From assembly GCA_017547125.1 (NCBI GenBank), contig JAFYQL010000176.1, positions 1 through 13,081 on the forward strand: 13,081 nt of DNA, given 5' to 3'. This DNA is from Bacillota bacterium. GTDB taxonomy: Bacteria > Bacillota > Clostridia > Lachnospirales > Anaerotignaceae. Made by a program: the position numbers and the translations under genes. The notes under the pieces were generated by a model that saw only the letters and a program-made list of their open reading frames with translations, ran no database searches and was not told the origin of the DNA. Positions 7,537 through 13,081 of this stretch are shown here, piece after piece; positions within the stretch are counted from its first letter, which is position 1, and the number at the start of each line of letters is the position of its first letter.

Positions 7537-8586
7537 TTAATATTTAGCAACTTCTGCTGCCCAATCAGCAAACTGTGGATAGTATTCTTCAAGGAAACCA
7601 TCGAATTTTGCGATGAAAGGTTTTGTATCGATAGCGATAACTTCTACGCCTTTTTCTTTGAACATTTCGATGTAGTCAGCTTCCATTGTCATTGACATTT
7701 CTGATCTGTAGTCTGAAGCTTCTTTAGCAGCTTTGATCATAGCTTCCTGGATGTCAGCTGGAAGTTTTTCGAAGTAACCTCTGTCCATGATGAATACGTC
7801 TGTTGAGTAAACGTGGTTTGTCTGAACGAGGTAATCACATACATCGTAGAAACCGAAGCCGTAGCTTTCGATTGTAGCATTTTCCTGAGCTTCTACTGTG
7901 TTCTGCTGAAGAGCTGTGAAGCATTCTGTTAATGCAAGTGGAGTTGGGTTAACGCCAAGAACATCCCATGTATCGATGTAGATCTGCTGGCTAGGAACTC
8001 TGATCTTAAGACCTGTTGCTTCGAGTTCTTCTGGAGTTGTGAATTTTTTCTTTGTTGTACAAACTCTGGCACCTCTGTACATACCACCGAGGATCTTGAA
8101 GCCGCCGTCCTGACCTACAGCTTCTTTAACTTCTTCACCAAGTTCGCCTTCAAGGAAAGCTGCTCTGTAGTGTTCGTAATCTCTGTACATATATGGTACA
8201 GCGTCGAAGTTAGCAAGTTTTGTGAATGGGTCAAGTGTACCGATTGATTCGCAAACGATTTCGTTTGTACCAATCTTAAGACCTTCAAGAGTTTCTCTAG
8301 CGTCACCAAGCTGACCGCCTGAGTAAACGTCGATCTGTACTCTACCGTCTGTGTATTCTGCAGCAAGTTCTGAGAATCTGATTGATGCAAGGTCTTTAAC
8401 GTCGCCAACTGGGTTAGGGTTAGCAAGTTTCATAACATATTCAGGTTCTGCTGGAGTGTCAGCTGCTGGAGCGTCTGTAGCTGCTGGAGCTGATGTTGAT
8501 GGAGCTGCTGCTTCTTCTTTGCCGCCACAAGCTGCAAGTGAGAATACCATTGATGCTGCAAGAACTGCGCTAAGTGCTTTTTTCAT
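7537..8586 (-). CDS. dctP: TRAP transporter solute-binding lipoprotein (DctP family)
   Basis: The 349-residue protein begins at an ATG with GGGAGG eight bases upstream. A lipoprotein signal (MKKALSAVLAASMVFSLAAC) gives lipid-modified Cys20. An Ala/Pro/Thr-rich linker (about 25-48) then lifts the domain off the membrane. The mature DctP fold shows SGGQLGDARETLEGLKIGTNE (split at about 89-109), GLKIRVP with Arg196, the conserved arginine that salt-bridges the substrate carboxylate, and PTPLALTECFTALQQNTVEA followed by QENAT (about 214-237), the family signature. It captures an organic acid outside the cell and delivers it to DctQM. As first gene of the operon it follows a TATAAT promoter. Alanine codons look strongly biased towards GCT, consistent with high expression, though I have not counted them. 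The carboxylate ligand is supported by Arg196; its identity is unknown. Confidence 0.95.
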   Translation of the reverse strand: MKKALSAVLAASMVFSLAACGGKEEAAAPSTSAPAATDAPAADTPAEPEYVMKLANPNPVGDVKDLASIRFSELAAEYTDGRVQIDVYSGGQLGDARETLEGLKIGTNEIVCESIGTLDPFTKLANFDAVPYMYRDYEHYRAAFLEGELGEEVKEAVGQDGGFKILGGMYRGARVCTTKKKFTTPEELEATGLKIRVPSQQIYIDTWDVLGVNPTPLALTECFTALQQNTVEAQENATIESYGFGFYDVCDYLVQTNHVYSTDVFIMDRGYFEKLPADIQEAMIKAAKEASDYRSEMSMTMEADYIEMFKEKGVEVIAIDTKPFIAKFDGFLEEYYPQFADWAAEVAKY

Positions 8587-8629
8587 TTTACATTCCTCCC
8601 AAAAATGAAAATTATGTTTTTTTGTTTTC

Positions 8630-8649
8630 TGTGACCGGCTTTGGTCACA
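8630..8649. promoter_or_regulatory. Inverted repeat TGTGACC-N6-GGTCACA in the dctP leader; candidate GntR operator
   Basis: Perfect 7-bp arms are separated by six bases. It begins about 14 bp downstream of the predicted transcription start of dctP, a position where a bound repressor would block transcription. The GGTCA/TGACC half-sites recur in the upstream palindrome at 8899-8909. It could alternatively act as an RNA hairpin in the leader. Confidence 0.55.
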
Positions 8650-8669
8650 CCCGTATTTAATACTATTTC

Positions 8670-8698
8670 ATTATAAGACATACCTTTAAAAAATAAAA
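8670..8698 (-). promoter_or_regulatory. Promoter of the dctP operon
   Basis: On the minus strand a perfect TATAAT (8675-8670) lies about 84 bp upstream of the dctP ATG. The -35 region at the 17-bp spacing is only TTTTAT, a weak match, so activation or another spacing may be needed. A TTGTTAACAA palindrome sits just upstream (8703-8712). The predicted start site is near 8663. Confidence 0.55.
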
Positions 8699-8898
8699 CT
8701 ACTTGTTAACAACTTTTATTTCATTTTTGTTACAAAACAGCACTATTTTTGCTCTTTTTGTCATTTTGCCCACCAAAGTTGTAAACAACCTACGTTTTCC
8801 AACAACAAAACAGAGAAAAAGTTTTTCGTTAGTGCACTTTGCATACTAAATGTCATTTTTTTCCACCACTAAATATGACTTTTGTATCTTTTGCCCCC

Positions 8899-8924
8899 TG
8901 GTCTGACCACAAGACCGATGGTCA
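8899..8924. promoter_or_regulatory. FadR-type operator candidate TGGTCTGACCA with an adjacent GACC-GAT-GGTC pair
   Basis: TGGTCTGACCA (8899-8909) is a perfect palindrome around one central base. It fits the TGGTnnnACCA core known for FadR-subfamily GntR regulators. Four bases further, GACC-GAT-GGTC (8913-8923) adds two more half-sites. It lies 313 bp upstream of dctP. It is either the main operator of a distal promoter or an auxiliary site that loops to the leader repeat at 8630-8649. Confidence 0.6.
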
Positions 8925-9074
8925 TTTTTACTTTTAAGGGCATAATGAACAAATTATAGAAACACCTTTTGTATATAAATTATACCGATTTTCAACACTT
9001 TAAAGTGCAAAATTAGCTGAATTCTTGTTTATTTGGGTAATTTTTTTACCATTTTCCCCCATGGTTTTCCGGCA

Positions 9075-9104
9075 TTGTTAACAACTATACTTTTATGCTA
9101 TAAT
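9075..9104 (+). promoter_or_regulatory. Promoter of the FliB/YkgJ-like gene
   Basis: A -35 TTGTTA (9075-9080) is separated by 18 bp from a perfect -10 TATAAT (9099-9104) that also has the extended TGn element (TGCTATAAT). The -35 lies inside a TTGTTAACAAC palindrome, so a factor binding there would compete with RNA polymerase. A strong AAAGGAGG at 9123-9130 precedes the ATG. Confidence 0.65.
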
Positions 9105-9136
9105 TGTGCCGTAAATAACACTAAAGGAGGTACTAT

Positions 9137-10186
9137 ATGTTTCTGATTACTCCGGATTATTATGTTGATTTCAAATGCAAAGCATCAGCCTGCACAGACA
9201 ACTGCTGCATAGGCTGGGAAATTGATATAGATGAATACAGTGATGCCGTTTATTCAAGCGTTGAAGGGGAATTTGGCGAATTTTTAAACGATCACATCGA
9301 CCGCAACACAGATGTTCCATTCTTCAAGCTTGATAAAAACGAAAGATGCTCATTTCTTGACGAAAACAATCTGTGCAGAATAATAACCAATATGGGCGAA
9401 GATTATCTGTGCGATATCTGCCACATGCACCCGCGCTTCTGCAATTATTTTGGAGAATTCAAAACCATGGGCGTAGGGCTTTGCTGCGAGGAAGCAGCAC
9501 GCATCATCATAGAAAATGATGAAATCACATCTTTTGAAATAAACAAAATTGACGAAGAAAGTGACGAAGACTGCGACAAAGATACCTTCGAAAACACAAC
9601 CAACATATTTAATGAGCTTACCGATTATTTAAGATACTGCAACCCTGATTTTATGTCTATTCAGGAGGTACTTGACGAAATAGCTATCAGCGCCGAGGCA
9701 GTGCAGTATTATTACAGCAAACAGGATTATAAAGAATGTAAACACATCTTATACAATCCTGTTGGCAGTGATATATTTGAAAACCATACTTTCCCTGATT
9801 TTGTTGAGTTTCTTAAAACTCTTGAAATTATGGACAATAAATGGAGTGTTACATTAAACTCCATTACAGAAAAGCTTGATACATTAAATAAAGAAGAAAC
9901 TGCTTTCGACAAGGCCTATCCTGAAAACAACATAATATATGCAAACATAGCTATATATTTCATTTTCAGATACCTTTTCAATGCAGTGCATAACGGAGAC
10001 ATTTACAGTCCTATAGTTTTCACAGTGTTTGCCGTTAAAACTATAAAATTCTGTGACATTCTCACCTTTGTCAAAAACGGCAGAAGCATTTGTGTTGAAG
10101 AAAGAATTGAAAACGCAAAGCTCTTCTCAAAGGAAATTGAATATTCAACCGAAAACGTTGAAGCAATATATAACTGGCTTGCATAA
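9137..10186 (+). CDS. FliB/YkgJ-family cysteine-rich protein (flagellin lysine-N-methylase-like)
   Basis: The 349-residue protein has a strong AAAGGAGG site six bases before the ATG. Its first 120 residues carry the conserved cluster of the FliB/YkgJ family: Cys14, Cys19, Cys23 and Cys24 (C-x4-C-x3-CC followed by IGWEIDID), Cys71 and Cys80 (CSFLDENNLC), Cys92, Cys95 and Cys102 around HMHPRFC, and Cys116-Cys117 (GLCCEEAARII). These presumably bind a metal or iron-sulfur cluster. The remaining 220 residues are helical without recognisable catalytic motifs. FliB methylates flagellin lysines in Salmonella, but many homologues occur away from flagellar genes, and no flagellar gene is visible here, so the substrate is open. 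It is transcribed alone and ends at a shared terminator with the convergent transporter gene. Confidence 0.75.
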   Translation: MFLITPDYYVDFKCKASACTDNCCIGWEIDIDEYSDAVYSSVEGEFGEFLNDHIDRNTDVPFFKLDKNERCSFLDENNLCRIITNMGEDYLCDICHMHPRFCNYFGEFKTMGVGLCCEEAARIIIENDEITSFEINKIDEESDEDCDKDTFENTTNIFNELTDYLRYCNPDFMSIQEVLDEIAISAEAVQYYYSKQDYKECKHILYNPVGSDIFENHTFPDFVEFLKTLEIMDNKWSVTLNSITEKLDTLNKEETAFDKAYPENNIIYANIAIYFIFRYLFNAVHNGDIYSPIVFTVFAVKTIKFCDILTFVKNGRSICVEERIENAKLFSKEIEYSTENVEAIYNWLA

Positions 10187-10221
10187 AAAAAGAACCTTGA
10201 TTTTTCAAGGTTCTTTTTTTT
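10185..10221. terminator. Bidirectional terminator between the FliB-like and cation-efflux genes
   Basis: AAAAAAAGAACCTTGA and its complement pair around a short T loop; T-runs follow on both strands (10213-10221 on plus, 10191-10185 on minus). It separates stop codons only about 40 bp apart. Confidence 0.9.
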
Positions 10222-10223
10222 AT

Positions 10224-11390
10224 TTACGCATATACTCTGTCTATTTCAATCACTGCAAAATAGTTTTCGCTGAGAGTCTTGATTGCATTTTCAATTTTTT
10301 CTTTTACTTCATCGTCTTTTAATTTAATGTCAAACGGTACAGCCGCATCAAAAATAAGGTTTGTATGTGTAGGGCCTGCCACCATTCTGAAGTCGTGAAT
10401 AGTTATTTTTTCATCAACCTTTTCTTTTATAACTGCCGCAACCTTTATACGCATGTTTGTAACAGTTTCATTGTCGCTTTCGATAGGGTCCATATGTATA
10501 ACCGCCTCGCAGCCACACACACATCTAAGTTGTTTTTCAATAAGGTCAATTTTGTCGTGAAGCACAAATATATCTTCCTTGCCTGAAACCTCTGCATGAA
10601 GTGAAACCATTCTTCTGCCAGGGCCATAATCGTGAACAACAAGGTCGTGCATACCAAGAACCTCATCGTGAGAAAGAACGGTTTCTTCAATATTTCTTAC
10701 AAAGCTTTCGTCAGGCTGTGTGCCAAGAAGCGGTGTGATAGTATCTTTAACTGATCTTATTCCAGCAAGAAGAATGAATGCAGAAACAATAATACCGCCA
10801 TAGCCGTCGATGTTTTTGCCTGTAAATTTAAGTATTATTAAGGAAAGAAGAACTACGCTTGTGGCAATGCAGTCGCTTAAACTGTCAACCGCTGTTGCTT
10901 CCATAGCCGCAGAGTCAATTTTCTTTCCAACAGTACGGTTGTAGTATGCCATATACATCTTAACTGCAATTGAAAGCACAAGTATAACTATTGCAACGCC
11001 TCCGCTTACAACCTCTGCCGGATGAATAATTTTTTCAACAGATGTTTTTAAAAGTTCAACACCCATAACGATGATTGTTATGGCAACTGCAAGACCTGAA
11101 AGATATTCATATCTCCCGTGACCGAAAGGATGGTCGGCATCGGCTTTTTTACCTGCAAAAAGAAAGCCTGCAAATGTAATAACTGATGAGCCTGCATCTG
11201 AAAGATTGTTGAATGCATCGGCCATAATAGCAATTGATCCGCTTATAACACCGGCGAAATACTTGAATGCAAAAAGGCATATATTAAGGAAAATACCCAT
11301 CACGCTGCAAAGTGTTCCGTATTTCTGGCGGCGCACTTCATCTGTATAACTTTTGTTATCTATAAAATATTTTGCAATTAAAGAAACCAT
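10224..11390 (-). CDS. Cation diffusion facilitator transporter, manganese-type metal site
   Basis: The start is placed at the ATG at 11390 because GAGG lies six bases before it; an ATG four codons upstream overlaps that site. The 388-residue protein has six predicted membrane helices (about residues 28-215). The TM2 motif AFNNLSDAGSS gives Asn61 and Asp65, and TM5 AVDSLSD gives Asp169 and Asp173. This NDDD quartet is the arrangement of Mn2+-exporting CDF proteins (MntE type), unlike the HDHD/DDHD sites of zinc transporters. DHPFGHGRYEY (about 86-96) is the conserved cytoplasmic loop. A cytoplasmic ferredoxin-like domain follows (about 232-306). The extra 80 residues look like a second such domain. 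CDFs export divalent metals in exchange for protons. Expression probably starts from its own promoter. Confidence 0.92.
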   Translation of the reverse strand: MVSLIAKYFIDNKSYTDEVRRQKYGTLCSVMGIFLNICLFAFKYFAGVISGSIAIMADAFNNLSDAGSSVITFAGFLFAGKKADADHPFGHGRYEYLSGLAVAITIIVMGVELLKTSVEKIIHPAEVVSGGVAIVILVLSIAVKMYMAYYNRTVGKKIDSAAMEATAVDSLSDCIATSVVLLSLIILKFTGKNIDGYGGIIVSAFILLAGIRSVKDTITPLLGTQPDESFVRNIEETVLSHDEVLGMHDLVVHDYGPGRRMVSLHAEVSGKEDIFVLHDKIDLIEKQLRCVCGCEAVIHMDPIESDNETVTNMRIKVAAVIKEKVDEKITIHDFRMVAGPTHTNLIFDAAVPFDIKLKDDEVKEKIENAIKTLSENYFAVIEIDRVYA

Positions 11391-11428
11391 ATTAAACCTC
11401 ATTTTCCATATTTTACTTCGTTCGGCTT

Positions 11429-11458
11429 ATTATATTCCCAAAAGGTACAAATAGTCTA
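11429..11458 (-). promoter_or_regulatory. Promoter of the cation-efflux gene
   Basis: On the minus strand TAGACT (11458-11453) and a perfect TATAAT (11434-11429) are 18 bp apart, about 40 bp upstream of the start codon at 11390. Confidence 0.5.
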
Positions 11459-11506
11459 TAATAAAAAAATTTAACCTTTGCTAACATACCCCGTTTTTTA
11501 TTTTTG

Positions 11507-11515
11507 TGCTATAAT
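11507..11515 (+). promoter_or_regulatory. Extended -10 promoter of the HAD phosphatase gene
   Basis: TGCTATAAT is an extended -10 element identical to that of the FliB-like gene; no good -35 is seen at 16-18 bp. It lies 37 bp upstream of the ATG at 11552. Confidence 0.45.
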
Positions 11516-11551
11516 TACAACATATATTTACTTAAAAACAAGGTGATAAAC

Positions 11552-12199
11552 ATGAAAAAATATAAATTTGCAGTATTTGACCTGGACGGCACACTGCTCA
11601 ACACAATAGAAGATTTAGCGGCAGCGGTAAACTTCACACTTGAAAAACACGGCATTCCGCAGCGTCCTGTAAGCGAAATTAAAACATTCATAGGCAACGG
11701 CGCCGCAGTACTTGTGGCAAAATCAGCAGACATAAGCCTTGACCATCCAAATTTTTCTGCAATGCTTGAAGATTTCAAGGATTATTATTCTGCCCACAGC
11801 GATATTTTTACAAAACCATACGACGGAATTGAGTATGTTATTGAAGCACTTTGTGCAAAAGGCGTTAAATGTGCCATTGCCAGCAACAAGTTTGACCGTG
11901 CAGTCAAAATAATAAACACACAGTACTTCAAAGGCCGTTTCGAAACAGCCATAGGCGAGGGCAACGGCGTAAAAAGAAAACCTGACCCGGATATGGTTTT
12001 AAGAGCCATGGATATTATGGGTGCAGACAAAGAAAACACAGTTTACATAGGCGACAGTCCTGTTGACATAAGAGTTGCCGAAAACTGCGGTATCGACTGC
12101 ATTTCTGTTTTATGGGGATTCCGCCCTAAAGACGAGCTTATTGCAAACGGTGCAAAAATAATGATAGAAAAAGCAGAAGAGCTTTTAAATTTCTTCTGA
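11552..12199 (+). CDS. gph: HAD-family hydrolase, phosphoglycolate phosphatase-like
   Basis: The start is the ATG at 11552, seven bases after AAGGTG; an ATG at 11504 would overlap the promoter and add a non-homologous leader. The 215-residue protein has the four HAD motifs: FDLDGT (nucleophile Asp10, acid Asp12), IASNK (Ser111), KRKPDPD (Lys143), and YIGDSPVDI (Asp168 and Asp172). The C1 cap (about 16-85) has the phosphoglycolate phosphatase-type start NTIEDLAAAVN and the FIGNGAAVLV segment. Family members dephosphorylate 2-phosphoglycolate, though many small sugar phosphates are possible and HAD specificity is hard to predict. The gene is monocistronic and converges on the uracil-DNA glycosylase gene. 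Confidence 0.87.
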   Translation: MKKYKFAVFDLDGTLLNTIEDLAAAVNFTLEKHGIPQRPVSEIKTFIGNGAAVLVAKSADISLDHPNFSAMLEDFKDYYSAHSDIFTKPYDGIEYVIEALCAKGVKCAIASNKFDRAVKIINTQYFKGRFETAIGEGNGVKRKPDPDMVLRAMDIMGADKENTVYIGDSPVDIRVAENCGIDCISVLWGFRPKDELIANGAKIMIEKAEELLNFF

Positions 12200-12204
12200 A
12201 AAAT

Positions 12205-12234
12205 AAAAGATGGTCGAAATGACCATCTTTTTTT
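12205..12234. terminator. Bidirectional terminator between the HAD and glycosylase genes
   Basis: AAAGATGGTC (12206-12215) pairs with GACCATCTTT (12221-12230) around GAAAT. T-runs follow on both strands. The GGTC/GACC arms resemble the operator half-sites near dctP, but this position is explained by termination. Confidence 0.9.
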
Positions 12235-12239
12235 ATTTA

Positions 12240-12797
12240 CTATTTAAAATATTCCCCAAGCTTAAGTACATCATCTCTGTAAACATCCTTAAGACTCTGA
12301 TTATAGATTACAGATGCCGGGTGATAGAGCGGAAACATCTTTATTCCGTTAACCTCCATAACCTTGCCGTGCACATCGCCAATAGTGATTTTGTTGTCTT
12401 CTGTAACGGCCTTTAAAGGCACATTGCCAAGTGTAACAACAAGCTGCGGGTTTATTGTACGTATTTCTTCTTTTAATAAAGGAAGAAAATCTTCAATTTC
12501 TTTTCTGTTTGGTGTACGGTTTACAAATTTGCCCGTTTTTGGGCTTACATTAGTAGGGCGGAATTTAACCACGTTTGTGATATAAAGCTCACTTCTTAAA
12601 AGTCCGGCAAGTTCTATAAATTCATCAAGATTTTTTCCTGCTTTTCCAACAAAAGGTCTTCCAAGCTTTTCTTCTTCGCCGCCCGGCGCTTCGCCAATAA
12701 GCATAACTTTTGTATTTTCGTCACCTTCGCCAAAAACAAGTCTTCTGTCTGCGTATTTTTCTTCATAATTTTTCATAAGTTTATGCAACTTTTCCAT
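12240..12797 (-). CDS. Uracil-DNA glycosylase, family-4-like but without iron-sulfur cysteines
   Basis: The 185-residue protein has GGAGG six bases before its ATG. Motif I is LIGEAPGGEE (about 33-42) followed by GRPFVGKAG (46-54), the uracil-recognition and DNA-binding loop. ITNVVKFRP (73-81) supplies the uracil-binding Asn75, VTLGN (121-125) is the conserved strand, and YHPAS (158-162) is the DNA-intercalating motif II with His159. Family 4 enzymes normally hold a 4Fe-4S cluster with four cysteines, near the N-terminus and in the CRPP motif after TNVVK. This protein contains no cysteine at all and has Phe79 in the latter position. The role is excision of uracil from DNA in base excision repair. 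The family X signature insertion after the GxPFVG loop is absent. Its upstream region contains clustered DnaA boxes. Confidence 0.88.
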   Translation of the reverse strand: MEKLHKLMKNYEEKYADRRLVFGEGDENTKVMLIGEAPGGEEEKLGRPFVGKAGKNLDEFIELAGLLRSELYITNVVKFRPTNVSPKTGKFVNRTPNRKEIEDFLPLLKEEIRTINPQLVVTLGNVPLKAVTEDNKITIGDVHGKVMEVNGIKMFPLYHPASVIYNQSLKDVYRDDVLKLGEYFK

Positions 12798-12818
12798 TGA
12801 AATCCTCCAAAACTTAAC

Positions 12819-12975
12819 TTATCAACAAGTTTTACACATTATCCACAATATTTCGTGTGCTAATTATTGTTATTCACTTTTTTATCCACATTACCCACAC
12901 CTTCAAAACAACATTATCTTGCATAAAATTATGTTTCAAGTGCTAAATATTGTTGTCTTTACAAGGTTTTCCACA
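12819..12975 (+). promoter_or_regulatory. DnaA-box cluster upstream of the glycosylase gene
   Basis: Five sites lie in the same orientation: TTATCAACA (12819-12827), TTATCCACA (12839-12847, perfect), TTATCCACA (12882-12890, perfect), TTACCCACA (12891-12899, directly abutting) and TTTTCCACA (12967-12975). The consensus is TTATCCACA. The surrounding 280 bp is very A/T-rich. Two perfect 9-mers and three one-mismatch sites in 157 bp are far beyond chance expectation. It may be a replication origin element or a DnaA-responsive control region. Confidence 0.7.
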
Positions 12976-12997
12976 TATCAACATTATTATTGCATAA
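12851..12997 (+). repeat. Duplicated iteron-like unit surrounding the DnaA boxes
   Basis: Two tandem units share the order R1, DnaA box, R2. R1 is at 12851-12873 and 12934-12956 (19 of 23 identical; core GTGCTAAWTATTGTT). DnaA boxes are at 12882-12899 and 12967-12975. R2 is at 12909-12926 and 12979-12997 (CAACATTAT, one or two variable bases, TTGCATAA). The units are about 76 and 64 bp long. Confidence 0.65.
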
Positions 12998-13081
12998 TCC
13001 ATCAATTTTCACAATAGAGTTTTTTTACCATTTTATTCCTGTTGCCATTATGGCATTTAGGGCACAAAAAAAGCCTGGAAA

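Larger units (their letters stand above)
8587..9136. other. 550-bp divergent intergenic region between dctP and the FliB-like gene
   Basis: I see no coding region here. It contains the dctP promoter and leader inverted repeat, the TGGTCTGACCA operator candidate, three TTGTWAACAAC palindromes, the paired direct repeat beginning at 8760 and 8852 (GTCATTTT...CCACCA), a CACTTTAAAGTG palindrome (8996-9007), a small GGTAA/TTACC hairpin (9036-9050), and the promoter for the rightward gene. The length is unusual for this gene-dense window and suggests multi-input regulation of the operon. Confidence 0.6.
12798..13081. other. Intergenic region upstream of the glycosylase gene, to the window edge
   Basis: No coding region is seen in this A/T-rich stretch. 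It holds the DnaA boxes and repeats, a TGCCAT-T-ATGGCA palindrome (13043-13055), and at the edge A7 then GCCTGG (13066-13078). Read on the minus strand this is CCAGGC followed by TTTTTTT, the trailing half of an intrinsic terminator, so a minus-strand gene probably ends just beyond the window. Confidence 0.55.

Noticed and set aside
8115..8426. 103-codon minus-strand frame inside dctP
   Set aside because: An out-of-frame shadow of dctP, whose own frame shows a lipobox and DctP signatures; the shadow peptide is repetitive in L, T and Q.
8703..8713. TTGTTAACAAC considered as a Rex operator
   Set aside because: Clostridial Rex sites have two such half-sites separated by about four bases (TTGTTAAnnnnTTAACAA); here they overlap into a 10-bp palindrome.
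8587..9136. Possible small gene or riboswitch in the long divergent intergenic region
   Set aside because: No open frame with an RBS and no recognisable aptamer motif could be seen on either strand; the palindromes point to protein-binding sites.
11504..11551. Upstream ATG adding 16 residues to the HAD phosphatase
   Set aside because: The extension covers the -10 box and the AAGGTG RBS, and the HAD fold starts at MKKYKFAVFDLDGT.
12206..12230. GGTC/GACC arms after the HAD gene as another GntR operator
   Set aside because: They form a GC-containing stem followed by a T-run between convergent stop codons, fully explained as a terminator.

Overview
This 13 kb window looks like chromosomal DNA from a low-GC Gram-positive anaerobe of the class Clostridia, possibly Lachnospirales-like. 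The family assignment is an inference from gene content and style: an LTA-synthase-type sulfatase-fold enzyme, a RibU-type ECF substrate-binding protein, a FliB/YkgJ-type cysteine-rich protein, a cysteine-free family-4-like uracil-DNA glycosylase, strong AGGAGG ribosome-binding sites and A/T-rich intergenic DNA. I see no transposase, phage gene, CRISPR array, tRNA or rRNA.

Left part (1-2835). A polyglycerolphosphate (lipoteichoic acid) synthase-family gene runs in from beyond the left edge. It is followed by a riboflavin ECF transporter S component (ribU). The 208 bp between ribU and the convergent operon is an elaborately self-complementary element: an outer 14-bp stem enclosing two long hairpin arms, one tipped by an intrinsic terminator.

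Centre (2836-8700, minus strand). One operon of six genes is transcribed leftwards: TRAP transporter solute-binding lipoprotein (dctP), small permease (dctQ), large permease (dctM), a LarA-family nickel-pincer racemase/epimerase homologue, a FadR-type GntR regulator, and an Asp/Glu-racemase-fold protein lacking the usual second catalytic cysteine. The inferred role is uptake of a hydroxy-carboxylate or related organic acid, stereochemical conversion by the LarA homologue, and ligand-controlled autoregulation by the GntR protein. A stem-loop after dctP probably sets the ratio of binding protein to permease. The 550-bp promoter region holds palindromes built from GGTC/GACC half-sites, including TGGTCTGACCA, which fits the FadR-type operator pattern, and three copies of an unrelated TTGTWAACAAC palindrome.

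Right part (8700-13081). A FliB/YkgJ-like cysteine-rich protein gene (+) converges on a cation-diffusion-facilitator gene (-). That transporter has an NDDD (manganese-type) metal site and an apparent second C-terminal ferredoxin-like domain. A phosphoglycolate-phosphatase-like HAD hydrolase (+) then converges on a uracil-DNA glycosylase (-). Both convergent pairs share bidirectional terminators.

The last 280 bp, upstream of the glycosylase, holds a cluster of DnaA boxes in one orientation (two perfect TTATCCACA, three single-mismatch). Some of these are embedded in a duplicated, iteron-like repeat unit. This origin-like or DnaA-regulatory region and the 200-bp structured element after ribU are the two least explained parts of the window.
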